A DNA stretch of 64,000 nt from Shewanella piezotolerans WP3 (lineage in GTDB: Bacteria > Pseudomonadota > Gammaproteobacteria > Enterobacterales > Shewanellaceae): NCBI RefSeq assembly GCF_000014885.1, contig NC_011566.1, positions 4,073,501-4,137,500 on the forward strand, read 5' to 3'. Shown in pieces: positions 10,204-17,936 of this stretch (positions are counted from its first letter, which is position 1; every line of letters begins with the position of its first letter). Position numbers and translations under genes: made by a program. The notes beneath the pieces are model-generated. The model ran no database searches. It saw nothing but the letters and a program-made list of their open reading frames with translations, and was not told the origin of the DNA.

Positions 10204-10223
10204 ATGGGGGGAAACTCCCCCCT
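10204..10223 (+). terminator. GC-rich hairpin after the exported hypothetical protein
   Basis: Six G, AAACT-type loop, six C form a short strong hairpin 10 bp after the stop codon. No T-run follows directly, so it may stabilise the 3' end or pause rather than terminate. Confidence 0.45.
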
Positions 10224-10240
10224 ACAACTGACATCTCTTT

Positions 10241-10269
10241 TTGTGACTTGCCTGATAAAAGTCTATACT
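10241..10269 (+). promoter_or_regulatory. Sigma-70 promoter for the SMI1/KNR4 gene
   Basis: TTGTGA (10241-10246) and TATACT (10264-10269) are separated by exactly 17 bp, ending 31 bp before the ATG at 10301. This is one of the clearest promoter matches in the window. Confidence 0.7.
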
Positions 10270-10300
10270 CCCGCCCAATAGTCTTCACACGCGAAAAAAT

Positions 10301-10702
10301 ATGAACGATATCATTGAGCAGCTACAAGAGATGAGCGAAACGGTTCCTGTACCGTTAGAGCTTGCAACCTTCGAACAAATTGTTGAAGTGGAGGAAGAGA
10401 TCTTAATTCCACTGCCTTTAGCATTGAAAGAGTACTTGATGGAAGCCAGTGACGTTATCGTTGGCAGCTTAGAGCCTGTCACTGCCAGCGATCCGCATTC
10501 CCATACCTTTTTGCCTGAAGTCGCAGCCTATGCCTGGTCTATCGGCTTACCGCGCGAATTTGTCCCTATCTGCCAACGTGGCGATGCCTTTTTCTTTATT
10601 AGCCAAGAGGGCGAAGTGAAGTTATGGCAAGACGATGAAATAGAAGAGGACAGCTGGGAAACATTCTGGGAATGGGCTGAAGATGTTTGGATGCGTAGTT
10701 AA
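10301..10702 (+). CDS. SMI1/KNR4 (SUKH) domain protein
   Basis: A 133-aa cytoplasmic protein consisting almost entirely of a SUKH/SMI1-KNR4 fold. Supporting features are the helical start followed by VEEEILIPLPLALKEYL, the central FVPICQRGDAFFFISQEG strands, and the Trp-rich end (SWETFWEWAEDVWM). Members of this superfamily are often immunity proteins of contact-dependent toxins, but many are stand-alone housekeeping proteins. No toxin gene is adjacent: the nearest toxin-like ORF is 7 kb away. It lies 36 bp upstream of a helix-turn-helix-like gene and may be cotranscribed with it. Its role is unknown. Confidence 0.75.
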   Translation: MNDIIEQLQEMSETVPVPLELATFEQIVEVEEEILIPLPLALKEYLMEASDVIVGSLEPVTASDPHSHTFLPEVAAYAWSIGLPREFVPICQRGDAFFFISQEGEVKLWQDDEIEEDSWETFWEWAEDVWMRS

Positions 10703-10738
10703 GCGCTAGCAACATATTAAATTTATTAAGGAAACACC

Positions 10739-11239
10739 ATGTCTAAAGATCTCGGCCTAAATGCCATTGAAATGCAGTACCTTCGACATTCACTTGCGCT
10801 ATCCACAGCACAAGTTGCCGAGATAGGTAAAGTTACAGAAGCTGACGTTATTGCATGGGAAGCGGGCGAAAAGCCAGCACATATGCCAGTACAAAAAAAG
10901 CTGATTGAGATTGATGAAGCTATCGAAATGCAGGTGCTAAATACTTGCGACGGTATTGAAGAACTATTTACTAAAGAGCCAAAGCGCACGCTGAGCTTTG
11001 TGGTTTACCCAACTCAAGCCTTATATGCTCAATATAATCCTGAGTTTTTGGGTACATTGCCCCTTGCTGAGCTATACAACACCTCAGCTTGGCGTATCAA
11101 GAAGGAGTGTAAATTGATGCTTGAAGTGGAGGTGGTGCTGGTACCGCTTAACTTTGAGTCTTACAAAGCATTCCGTGACAAAGACGGCCTAAAAGAGAGT
11201 CGCGAGAATCGCGCTAAATGGGCTGCAGCTCAGTTATAA
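10739..11239 (+). CDS. Conserved hypothetical protein with N-terminal HTH-like region
   Basis: A 166-aa protein. Residues 8-55 (MQYLRHSLALSTAQVAEIGK...VIAWEAGE) look like the XRE/phage-type helix-turn-helix seen in DUF1870/DUF4447-type proteins. The remainder is an alpha/beta domain of unknown function. It could be a small DNA-binding regulator, but that is inference. It has an excellent ribosome site (TTAAGGAAACACC before ATG), sits 36 bp after the SUKH gene and shares its strand, so the two are probably one operon ending at the terminator at 11305. Confidence 0.7.
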   Translation: MSKDLGLNAIEMQYLRHSLALSTAQVAEIGKVTEADVIAWEAGEKPAHMPVQKKLIEIDEAIEMQVLNTCDGIEELFTKEPKRTLSFVVYPTQALYAQYNPEFLGTLPLAELYNTSAWRIKKECKLMLEVEVVLVPLNFESYKAFRDKDGLKESRENRAKWAAAQL

Positions 11240-11304
11240 GCAAACGATAATGTTCGCCTAAAAGGCAATATCGGTTAGCAAGGCATAACTGAAGCTTCAG
11301 AGAT

Positions 11305-11332
11305 AAAAAAGCATCCAATAGGATGCTTTTTT
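11305..11332. terminator. Bidirectional terminator between the HTH-like gene and gst
   Basis: The perfect palindrome AAAAAAGCATCC-AATA-GGATGCTTTTTT has A and T runs on both sides, so it can stop transcription from the plus-strand operon and from the converging glutathione transferase gene. Confidence 0.9.
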
Positions 11333-11357
11333 GATTGCTAGCCGTTGCTAAATAACA

Positions 11358-11981
11358 TCAAGCTGCGCCAGCTTCCTCTTTTTCAAGGGCGTTCGCCATC
11401 GCCTTACGAGCAGTGATTCGATCCCGGTAAGCCGCAAGTTTAGGTGGAATATCTTGTTCAAATCGCGTAGCCCACAACAAGGTATGACCCAATAGAATAT
11501 CAGCAATACTGAGTTCATCACCAAGTAAAAACTCTGTATCTGGTAGCCAAAGTTCCGCTATTGCAGCGGCTTTATCAAATTCCCACTTTGCAACTTTAAA
11601 CATAGCTTCAAGTCTTAACTCTTCAGGGATGGCAAACTTATGCTTACCTATCGTCCACAGAGGCTGCTCAAGCTCGCAGGTAATAAAACTCACCCACTTA
11701 TGGTGTAGCGCTGACGCATCAGATCCAGCCTTAGGTAACAAGCGACCTTCACCATATTTTTCAGCTAAAAATAGCGCAATGGCTGCAGACTCAGTTATCA
11801 CATAGTCATTGTCAATGAGTGCCGGCACTTTGCCACACGGGTTAACAGCTAGAAAGTCTGGGTGACGACTGTCACCTTTAGAAAAATTAATAAACTGATA
11901 TTGCCACTCAAGCCCCAGTTCTTCCAGAGTCCAAGATACTCTCAGTGAACGGCTACGTGGCACCCCATATAAAGTAATCAT
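11358..11981 (-). CDS. Glutathione S-transferase family protein
   Basis: Thioredoxin-fold plus helical GST: conjugates or reduces substrates with glutathione in the cytoplasm. The chosen start (MITLYGVPRSRSLRVSWTLE, 207 aa) has AAGGAAG 8 bp before it. A longer reading from 12008 adds nine residues without improving the fit. The N-terminal GST domain includes the conserved cis-Pro region (GKVPALIDNDYVITESAAI, about residues 45-65). The C-terminal all-helical domain carries LGDELSIADILLG. The active-site Ser/Tyr probably lies in the SRSLR segment. The substrate class cannot be told. It is monocistronic. Confidence 0.88.
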   Translation of the reverse strand: MITLYGVPRSRSLRVSWTLEELGLEWQYQFINFSKGDSRHPDFLAVNPCGKVPALIDNDYVITESAAIALFLAEKYGEGRLLPKAGSDASALHHKWVSFITCELEQPLWTIGKHKFAIPEELRLEAMFKVAKWEFDKAAAIAELWLPDTEFLLGDELSIADILLGHTLLWATRFEQDIPPKLAAYRDRITARKAMANALEKEEAGAA

Positions 11982-12209
11982 CTTGCGCTTCCTTAACTGA
12001 ATTAACATTGACCACTAAGCTACTCCCATAGGGCGAGAATAGAAACCTAAAATTAGCGCTTCCACCACTCTTCTATCCGAGATATATAAAATGGCTTTAA
12101 ATTAGATTCAATTTTGCTTAAGTTAATAGAAGACAAATAGCTATAAAATTTCAGGCTTTCTCAGTAATAATTCGCAGTTCAAATAAAGTGAAATAGAAAA
12201 GGACATTAA

Positions 12210-12758
12210 ATGCAAAAGAGTACGGAAACAAGCATCAAGAACGCAGAATTTGTTAGTAATTTAGCTCAGTATTGGCTAACTCCTTTTAGTATATTTTTAG
12301 CTATAACAATTGTAGGTCTCCCCTTACTTTTGCTCTGGCTACCTATCGGTCATGTGTTCACTCGTCGCTACATTGCCAACATGAGTATCGAACTAACCGA
12401 TAAAAAACTCATTGTCCGCAAAGGTGTTTTCACCCGCACTGAAAACTCGGTTCCGCTGGATAAAATCACCGATATGGCACTGATCCAAGGGCCATTGATG
12501 CGATTTTTTAAATTACATAAACTGACAGTAGAAACCGCAGGACAATCTGATAGTGGCGCATTGTTAAACTTAACAGGTATCGTTAATGCTGCCGAATTTA
12601 GAAGCATGGTATTAGCCCAGAAAGAAAAATTAAACCAGCTCGAAGTCCCCCAAATACAAGATGAAAATAATGACACTCAGGTTGTGAGTCTTTTACAAGA
12701 AATATCTGATACGCTCAAACGCATCGAAGCTAACAGTAAAAATAATGCTGTTACATAG
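12210..12758 (+). CDS. Membrane protein with bacterial PH (bPH2/DUF304-type) domain
   Basis: A 182-aa protein with one hydrophobic hairpin or helix (residues about 28-52, TPFSIFLAITIVGLPLLLLW). A bPH2-like domain follows, as in YdbS/YdbT proteins: IELTDKKLIVRKGVFTRTENSVPLDKITDMAL, then a strand with ETAG. The C-terminal 45 residues are a charged helix. The function of these PH domains in bacteria is unclear. The ribosome site AAAAGGA is good. The transporter gene begins 32 bp downstream and may be cotranscribed. Confidence 0.78.
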   Translation: MQKSTETSIKNAEFVSNLAQYWLTPFSIFLAITIVGLPLLLLWLPIGHVFTRRYIANMSIELTDKKLIVRKGVFTRTENSVPLDKITDMALIQGPLMRFFKLHKLTVETAGQSDSGALLNLTGIVNAAEFRSMVLAQKEKLNQLEVPQIQDENNDTQVVSLLQEISDTLKRIEANSKNNAVT

Positions 12759-12790
12759 CCCCTCTTAATCAACAATACAGTAGCCAAACC

Positions 12791-14056
12791 ATGAGTAATA
12801 GTTATAGCCACTCTTTAACCAAATCATCCTTTCAACTAGGTTCGTTATTTGGGGCTATGGGCCCTGGCATTTTGATGGCTGCAGCGGCCATTGGTGCTTC
12901 GCATTTAGTCGCATCGACTCGTGCTGGCGCTGAATTTGGTTGGCAGCTAGCCTGGGTGATCCTGGCAGTAAACATACTTAAGTACCCTTTCTTTGCCGCG
13001 GGTGCTCGCTACACTGCCGCCGCAGGTGAAAGTCTACTTGAGGGGTATTTAAAGCAAGGACGCAAGTATTTACTGCTATTCACAGGCCTCAATGTCATAG
13101 CAGCAATAGCGAGCACAGCAGGTGTCGCCATGTTAACCGCGGCGATGTTGACTCAGTTTGTACCGCTTTCAATTGATCTATTAGCTCTACTGGTACTGCT
13201 ATCGAGTTTAACGATTCTTATTTTTGGACATTACGCACTGCTAGATAAGATGACCAAGGTCATTATGCTGGCATTAACCTTAACCACTTTAATAGCAGTT
13301 GCTTTGGCATTTAACGCTCCCTCCATTGTGCAACCTGGTTTTGTATCGACCTCACCATGGCAATGGGCCTACATTGGCTTTTTAGTTGCGATGATGGGCT
13401 GGATGCCTGCGCCAATTGAAGTCAGCGCCTGGAATTCACTTTGGTTACTTGAAAAGAAAAAAAGCCAACAAGTCAGTAAACAGCAAGCTATTCTCGACTT
13501 TAACTTTGGTTATGTCGTCACAGCTCTGCTTGCTGTCGTGTTCTTAGCACTTGGTACGCTCGTTATGCACGGTAGCGGCGAGACATTCTCAGCATCTGGG
13601 GTACAGTTTTCTCAGCAATTGATCAGTCTTTATAGCAAAGTCATGGGCAGTGAGAGTCGCTACTTAATAGGGATGGTGGCGTTTCTATGTATCTTTAGCA
13701 CCACAGTGACCGTTATAGACGGTTATAGCCGTACACTGAACATGGGTTGGCAATTATTAAAGGCTGGTCGTCCCAGTGAGAAAAGGCTCAATGTAGTGAT
13801 GTGTTTAATGAGTCTATGTGGACTCGCTATCATTTTATTTTTCAAGGGTGCACTGCTTCCTCTGCTTGAGTTTGTTATGATCCTCGCCTTTATGACCACT
13901 GTGGTTTTTGCTTGGCTTAACTATAAGTTGATGATCAGCACAGCAATTCCTGTTGAAGATCGCTATGGTGCAAAAATGAGAGTACTCTCTCTGGTCGGTT
14001 TAACTTACTTAGTAAGTTTTGCTGTTTTATTCATTTATTGGATGCTGACTAAATAA
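12791..14056 (+). CDS. Nramp-family transporter lacking the DPGN metal motif
   Basis: Polytopic inner-membrane transporter, 421 aa, about 11 hydrophobic helices, with an overall Nramp (SLC11) pattern: GPGILMAAAAIGASH in helix 1 and GWMPAPIEVSAW in helix 6. Canonical Mn/Fe Nramps have DPGN in helix 1 and MPH in helix 6. Here the aspartate and asparagine are gone and the helix-6 Met-Pro is kept. That places it with divergent Nramp-related proteins whose substrate may not be Mn or Fe; Mg or another cation or solute is possible. It sits between the PH-domain gene and a serine hydrolase gene with short gaps, so an operon is likely. Confidence 0.8.
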   Translation: MSNSYSHSLTKSSFQLGSLFGAMGPGILMAAAAIGASHLVASTRAGAEFGWQLAWVILAVNILKYPFFAAGARYTAAAGESLLEGYLKQGRKYLLLFTGLNVIAAIASTAGVAMLTAAMLTQFVPLSIDLLALLVLLSSLTILIFGHYALLDKMTKVIMLALTLTTLIAVALAFNAPSIVQPGFVSTSPWQWAYIGFLVAMMGWMPAPIEVSAWNSLWLLEKKKSQQVSKQQAILDFNFGYVVTALLAVVFLALGTLVMHGSGETFSASGVQFSQQLISLYSKVMGSESRYLIGMVAFLCIFSTTVTVIDGYSRTLNMGWQLLKAGRPSEKRLNVVMCLMSLCGLAIILFFKGALLPLLEFVMILAFMTTVVFAWLNYKLMISTAIPVEDRYGAKMRVLSLVGLTYLVSFAVLFIYWMLTK

Positions 14057-14074
14057 CGGAACGCCCTACTCCTA

Positions 14075-15250
14075 ATGCAATTTCTAACCAAAACTCTACT
14101 TAGCATTTTAGTGCTCACGCTGTTGCTATGGGCAGCGAATAAAGCCAGTGCGAACCTCGTTGCTAACAGCGATATCGCCAGCCAACTTCCTACTATTATC
14201 AATCAAAGTGAGCGTCCTTTTAGCGGCGTGGTCATGATTAAGCAGGACAACCAGCCAGTGTTTGCTTATATCTCTGGCGAAAATATTAATAATAACTCAA
14301 GCTTTTTAATTGGTTCACTCTCAAAGCAAGTCACTGCGACGCTAGTGCTAAAAGCCGTCGATGACGGCCTCATTGAGTTAGATAACAGTGTTAGCCATTA
14401 CTTATTAAAAGATGGCAATAGACCGCGCGCTTATGTGCCACCAAGCGTAACCGTATCGCAGTTACTCAGCCACACATCAGGTTTAGTCAAAATGGGGGAA
14501 GCACCACTTCATAAACCCGGTAGTCAATTTCAATATTCTAACTATGGCTATGCGCTATTAGGCGACATACTCGAAGTGGTTTACCAGCATCCGATTGATG
14601 AGCTAGTAAAACGACTCAATCAGCAAGGTCAACTCGCGGGGTTAAATGCCCAAGCAGGCAGCATCACTAGCATTGAATCTGCCCATGCTAATTTTATTCT
14701 AGGTCAAACTGAAACCTTAACCCATGATGCTCAAGGTAAGAGCCTGTCACTGTTTGAGCCCGTCGATATCAAGATTGATGAGCCTATGATTGCGTTTGGT
14801 GGCATGTTCGCATCTGCCGAAGCCTACAGCCGTTTTCAAGATTCACTTTACAAGGGCAAGTTAATTAGCGCCAAGAGCTTAGCACTAATGACCTCACAAC
14901 AAGCCACTCGTGATCATAGATGGGGAGTATTGGAATACGGGTATGGCACGCAAATAAGCCGTGATGAACAATTAATTGAATACAGCCACAGTGGTTATCT
15001 ACCAGGTTACGTCAGTCTCGCAGTCTATTACCCAAAATCAAAGGTCAGCATAGTGATCTTAGAAAATACCTCCTGGGATCTCAGTGACCGCAAGCGCACA
15101 TTTGGGTTGCATGACGCCATACGTAACAGTATTCGCGCAAAACTGATAGCGCTCGAAGACCGCCCAGTCGCCAAATTATATCAAGCCGGTGTCAGCGCCG
15201 TTGAGAATGCAATGGCACCCGCTAATACGGTTTTAAAAGCAGCGGAGTAA
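14075..15250 (+). CDS. Serine beta-lactamase/DD-peptidase-like hydrolase (class C fold)
   Basis: A 391-aa exported protein with an N-terminal hydrophobic signal or anchor (MQFLTKTLLSILVLTLLLW). All three active-site elements of the beta-lactamase-related family are present: SxxK (SLSK, Ser81-Lys84), YxN (YSN, Tyr154-Asn156) and a HSG triad replacing KTG (YSHSGYLPGY, near residue 309). Likely a periplasmic carboxypeptidase or esterase. Resistance function is not implied, because most such stand-alone proteins are not beta-lactamases. It starts 18 bp after the Nramp-like gene stop with a weak ribosome site, suggesting cotranscription. Confidence 0.85.
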   Translation: MQFLTKTLLSILVLTLLLWAANKASANLVANSDIASQLPTIINQSERPFSGVVMIKQDNQPVFAYISGENINNNSSFLIGSLSKQVTATLVLKAVDDGLIELDNSVSHYLLKDGNRPRAYVPPSVTVSQLLSHTSGLVKMGEAPLHKPGSQFQYSNYGYALLGDILEVVYQHPIDELVKRLNQQGQLAGLNAQAGSITSIESAHANFILGQTETLTHDAQGKSLSLFEPVDIKIDEPMIAFGGMFASAEAYSRFQDSLYKGKLISAKSLALMTSQQATRDHRWGVLEYGYGTQISRDEQLIEYSHSGYLPGYVSLAVYYPKSKVSIVILENTSWDLSDRKRTFGLHDAIRNSIRAKLIALEDRPVAKLYQAGVSAVENAMAPANTVLKAAE

Positions 15251-15272
15251 TTGCTATTCAACCAATAACTTC

Positions 15273-15281
15273 TGCTATAAT
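15273..15281 (+). promoter_or_regulatory. Extended -10 promoter upstream of yehS
   Basis: TGCTATAAT is a perfect extended -10 (TGn plus TATAAT at 15276-15281), 55 bp before the yehS start. A good -35 at the proper spacing is not evident, which extended -10 promoters tolerate. Confidence 0.6.
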
Positions 15282-15335
15282 ACGCTCCGATGACTACGCA
15301 GCCGCGTGGTCAAATAGATTAAAGAAAGCACATAT

Positions 15336-15800
15336 ATGATTAACAACGATATTTTACGTAAAGTTCGCTACATTCTTGACTTAAGCAACGCAAAAATGAT
15401 CCGCATTTTTGCCAAAGCTAAGCATGAAGTCACTCAAGAACAGATGATAGACATGTTGAAAAAAGAGTCAGAAGAGGGCTACCAGCCTTGTAATGACAAA
15501 ACCATGTGTATGTTCCTTGATGGCTTCGTGATCTATAAGCGCGGACTCAAGCCTGGTGCTGAAGTGCCAGAGCCTCTATCACAGCTAACCAATAACCTTA
15601 TTTTTAAGAAATTAAGAGTGGCTTTTGAGTTGCGTGAAGACGATATTCTTGAAGCGCTGACACTCGCCGAATTTAATATGTCTAAATCTGAGCTGGGTGC
15701 ACTGTTCAGAAAGCCAGGACATAAGCATTACAAACCGTGCGGCGATCAGGTTTTACGAAACTTTTTGATGGGACTCTCCCTTAAGCACCGTCCTAAATAA
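15336..15800 (+). CDS. yehS: YehS family protein (DUF1456)
   Basis: A 154-aa cytoplasmic protein built of two copies of the DUF1456 repeat, each about 70 residues. Copy 1 is NNDILRKVRYILDLSNAKMI ... YQPCNDKTMCMFLDGFVIYKRG; copy 2 is TNNLIFKKLRVAFELREDDI ... YKPCGDQVLRNFLMGLSLKHR. The repeat architecture and length match E. coli YehS. Function is unknown. It is monocistronic, with its own promoter and terminator. Confidence 0.9.
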   Translation: MINNDILRKVRYILDLSNAKMIRIFAKAKHEVTQEQMIDMLKKESEEGYQPCNDKTMCMFLDGFVIYKRGLKPGAEVPEPLSQLTNNLIFKKLRVAFELREDDILEALTLAEFNMSKSELGALFRKPGHKHYKPCGDQVLRNFLMGLSLKHRPK

Positions 15801-15821
15801 GCAGTCGCCTATTTTGAATTT

Positions 15822-15848
15822 AAAGCACAGCAATTGCTGTGCTTTTTT
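15822..15848 (+). terminator. Rho-independent terminator after yehS
   Basis: AAAGCACAGCAATTGCTGTGCTTTTTT forms an uninterrupted stem of about 11 bp followed by T6. Confidence 0.92.
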
Positions 15849-15947
15849 GTGCCTGAACCTCACAGCGTTTAAAACAACCTAGCCATTAAAAAAATCACTT
15901 TATCGGCCTACAAAATACAATAATGATCACACTTTGTGTTAGTCTTC

Positions 15948-15963
15948 GGTGATTAGCATCACA
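15948..15963 (+). promoter_or_regulatory. Candidate CRP-binding site upstream of maeA
   Basis: GGTGATTAGCATCACA matches the CRP consensus TGTGA-N6-TCACA at 9 of 10 fixed positions and lies 41 bp before the maeA start. In Shewanella CRP is the main regulator of anaerobic and carbon metabolism, so control of malic enzyme by it is plausible. Confidence 0.5.
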
Positions 15964-16003
15964 GCTCACCATTACACTAACAAAAACAGAGAAAAGGTTT
16001 CTA

Positions 16004-17692
16004 ATGGACGATAACAAACGCCCGCTCTATCTTCCTTTTGCCGGTCCTGCCATTCTTGAAGCACCGTTGATTAACAAAGGCAGTGCTTTTACCGACGAAG
16101 AACGTATTTTTTTCAACCTTGAAGGCTTGTTGCCCCATGTGATTGAAACGATCGAAGAGCAAGCTTCACGTGCTTATGACCAGTACAAGAATTTTACTAA
16201 TGATCTAGATAAGCATATCTACCTTAGAAACATTCAAGATACCAACGAAACACTCTACTACCGTTTAGTGCAAAACCACATTACCGAGATGATGCCTATT
16301 ATCTATACCCCAACTGTAGGTATGGCATGTGAGCGTTTTTCAAAGGATTATCGTCGAAACCGTGGCTTGTTCATCTCATACCCTAATAAAGACCGCATCG
16401 ACGATATTCTTAATAACTCTACCCGACAAAAAGTAAAAATCATCGTGGTAACAGATGGTGAACGGATTCTAGGTCTTGGCGACCAAGGTATTGGTGGCAT
16501 GGGGATCCCAATTGGTAAGCTTTCACTTTACACCAGTTGTGGCGGGATTAGCCCCGCTTACACACTGCCAATTACTCTCGACGTCGGTACCGATAATCCG
16601 CACTTACTAGAAGATCCAATGTACATGGGGTGGCGTAACCCGCGTATTGGTGGCGAAGAATACACTGAATTTGTAGAAGCCTTTATGCAGGCCGTTCATC
16701 GCCGCTGGCCTGATGCACTCATTCAGTTTGAAGATTTCGCCCAAAAGAATGCCATGCCATTACTAGAGCGATACAAAGACCAATATTGCTGCTTTAATGA
16801 CGATATTCAAGGCACTGCCGCAGTCACTGTCGGCTCTCTTCTGGCCGCATGTAAGGCTGCAGGCACACAACTTTGTCAGCAACGCATCACCTTTTTGGGT
16901 GCGGGCTCTGCGGGTTGCGGTATTGCTGAAGCTATCGTGGCGCAGATGGTGTCGGAAGGAATAGCAGAATCCCAAGCGCGCAAACAAGTGTTTATGGTTG
17001 ACCGTTGGGGCATGCTGCAATCAAATATGCCAAACCTACTGCCTTTCCAGCAGAAGTTAGCTCAAGATTGTGATGACATAACAAATTGGGATAACTTCAG
17101 CGAAAATATCTCCCTACTGGATGTAGTCAATAATGCTAAACCAACAATATTGATCGGCGTATCTGGCGCTCCAGGGCTATTTAGTGAAGAGATAATTAAA
17201 GCGATGCACAGCCACTGTGAACGCCCTATTGTATTCCCACTATCAAACCCAACAAGCCGCGTCGAAGCGACACCAAAAGATATTTTACACTGGACCAAGG
17301 GCCAAGCTCTTGTTGCTACAGGTAGCCCATTTGAGCCAGTTGTGGTCGATGACATTACCTATGAGATCGCCCAGTGTAACAACAGTTATATTTTCCCAGG
17401 CATCGGTCTTGGTGTCTTAGCTGCAGGAGCTGAGCGCGTCAGTGACGCGATGTTGATGGCTTCAAGTCGCGCGTTAGCAGAATGCTCACCATTATCAATT
17501 AATGGAGAGGGCTCGCTACTGCCACAGCTTGAGGACATTCATAAAGTCAGCAAGCATATCGCTTTTGCCGTTGCTAAAGTCGCTATCGAAGAGGGTCACG
17601 CTTTACCAACCAGTGATGAACTATTAAGCCAGGCCATAGAAGACAACTTCTGGACCGCAGAATATCGTCGCTATAAGCGAACCTCATTCTAA
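16004..17692 (+). CDS. maeA: NAD-dependent malic enzyme
   Basis: Oxidatively decarboxylates malate to pyruvate with NAD+, linking the TCA cycle to pyruvate. The 562-aa length fits the large-subunit SfcA/MaeA type. Visible motifs are the malic N-domain with IYTPTVGMACERF and VTDGERILGLGDQGIGGMGI. FNDDIQGTAAVTVGSLLAA holds the acidic metal site. The Rossmann motif is FLGAGSAGCGIAEAI, and the C-terminal segment is FPGIGLGVLAAGA. AAAAGG precedes the ATG. A CRP-like site lies upstream. Monocistronic with a strong terminator. Confidence 0.95.
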   Translation: MDDNKRPLYLPFAGPAILEAPLINKGSAFTDEERIFFNLEGLLPHVIETIEEQASRAYDQYKNFTNDLDKHIYLRNIQDTNETLYYRLVQNHITEMMPIIYTPTVGMACERFSKDYRRNRGLFISYPNKDRIDDILNNSTRQKVKIIVVTDGERILGLGDQGIGGMGIPIGKLSLYTSCGGISPAYTLPITLDVGTDNPHLLEDPMYMGWRNPRIGGEEYTEFVEAFMQAVHRRWPDALIQFEDFAQKNAMPLLERYKDQYCCFNDDIQGTAAVTVGSLLAACKAAGTQLCQQRITFLGAGSAGCGIAEAIVAQMVSEGIAESQARKQVFMVDRWGMLQSNMPNLLPFQQKLAQDCDDITNWDNFSENISLLDVVNNAKPTILIGVSGAPGLFSEEIIKAMHSHCERPIVFPLSNPTSRVEATPKDILHWTKGQALVATGSPFEPVVVDDITYEIAQCNNSYIFPGIGLGVLAAGAERVSDAMLMASSRALAECSPLSINGEGSLLPQLEDIHKVSKHIAFAVAKVAIEEGHALPTSDELLSQAIEDNFWTAEYRRYKRTSF

Positions 17693-17719
17693 GACTTAGC
17701 TCAAAGCTAAAAATACAAT

Positions 17720-17745
17720 AAAGCAGCCTTATTAGGCTGCTTTTT
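17720..17745 (+). terminator. Rho-independent terminator after maeA
   Basis: AAGCAGCCT-TATT-AGGCTGC followed by T5 forms a compact stem-loop 28 bp after the stop codon. Confidence 0.9.
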
Positions 17746-17757
17746 GCTTATAGGCTA

Positions 17758-17828
17758 TTTGGGTTTGTTGAACTTGCGAGCTTAATTTGACTTCGAATTC
17801 AAAGGTTTTAGGGTAAGGCTTGAGCAAC
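17758..17828 (+). repeat. Partial copy (one end) of the inverted-repeat element seen at 46426-46695
   Basis: This stretch aligns over about 70 bp with the left end of the 46.4-kb element. Shared blocks include cgagctta, ttcgaattcaa, ttttag and aaggcttgag in the same order and spacing. Only one end is present here, with no matching inverted end downstream, so it is a solo remnant just upstream of the toxin fragment. Confidence 0.6.
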
Positions 17829-17936
17829 GTTCTTTTTCCCCACCCCAACAGACGTTATAATCCGCAAACGTGCACTGTTATTCACACCGTATAACCAACC
17901 TAAATTGAGAAAAAGATTAGGAAACCGACTCTAGAT

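Noticed and set aside
10301..10702. Immunity protein for the toxin fragment at 17.9 kb
   Set aside because: The two are 7 kb apart with unrelated housekeeping genes between; no evidence links them.
14075..15250. Antibiotic-resistance beta-lactamase
   Set aside because: SxxK, YxN and HSG only show the shared fold; stand-alone proteins of this type are mostly peptidases or esterases, so resistance is not claimed.
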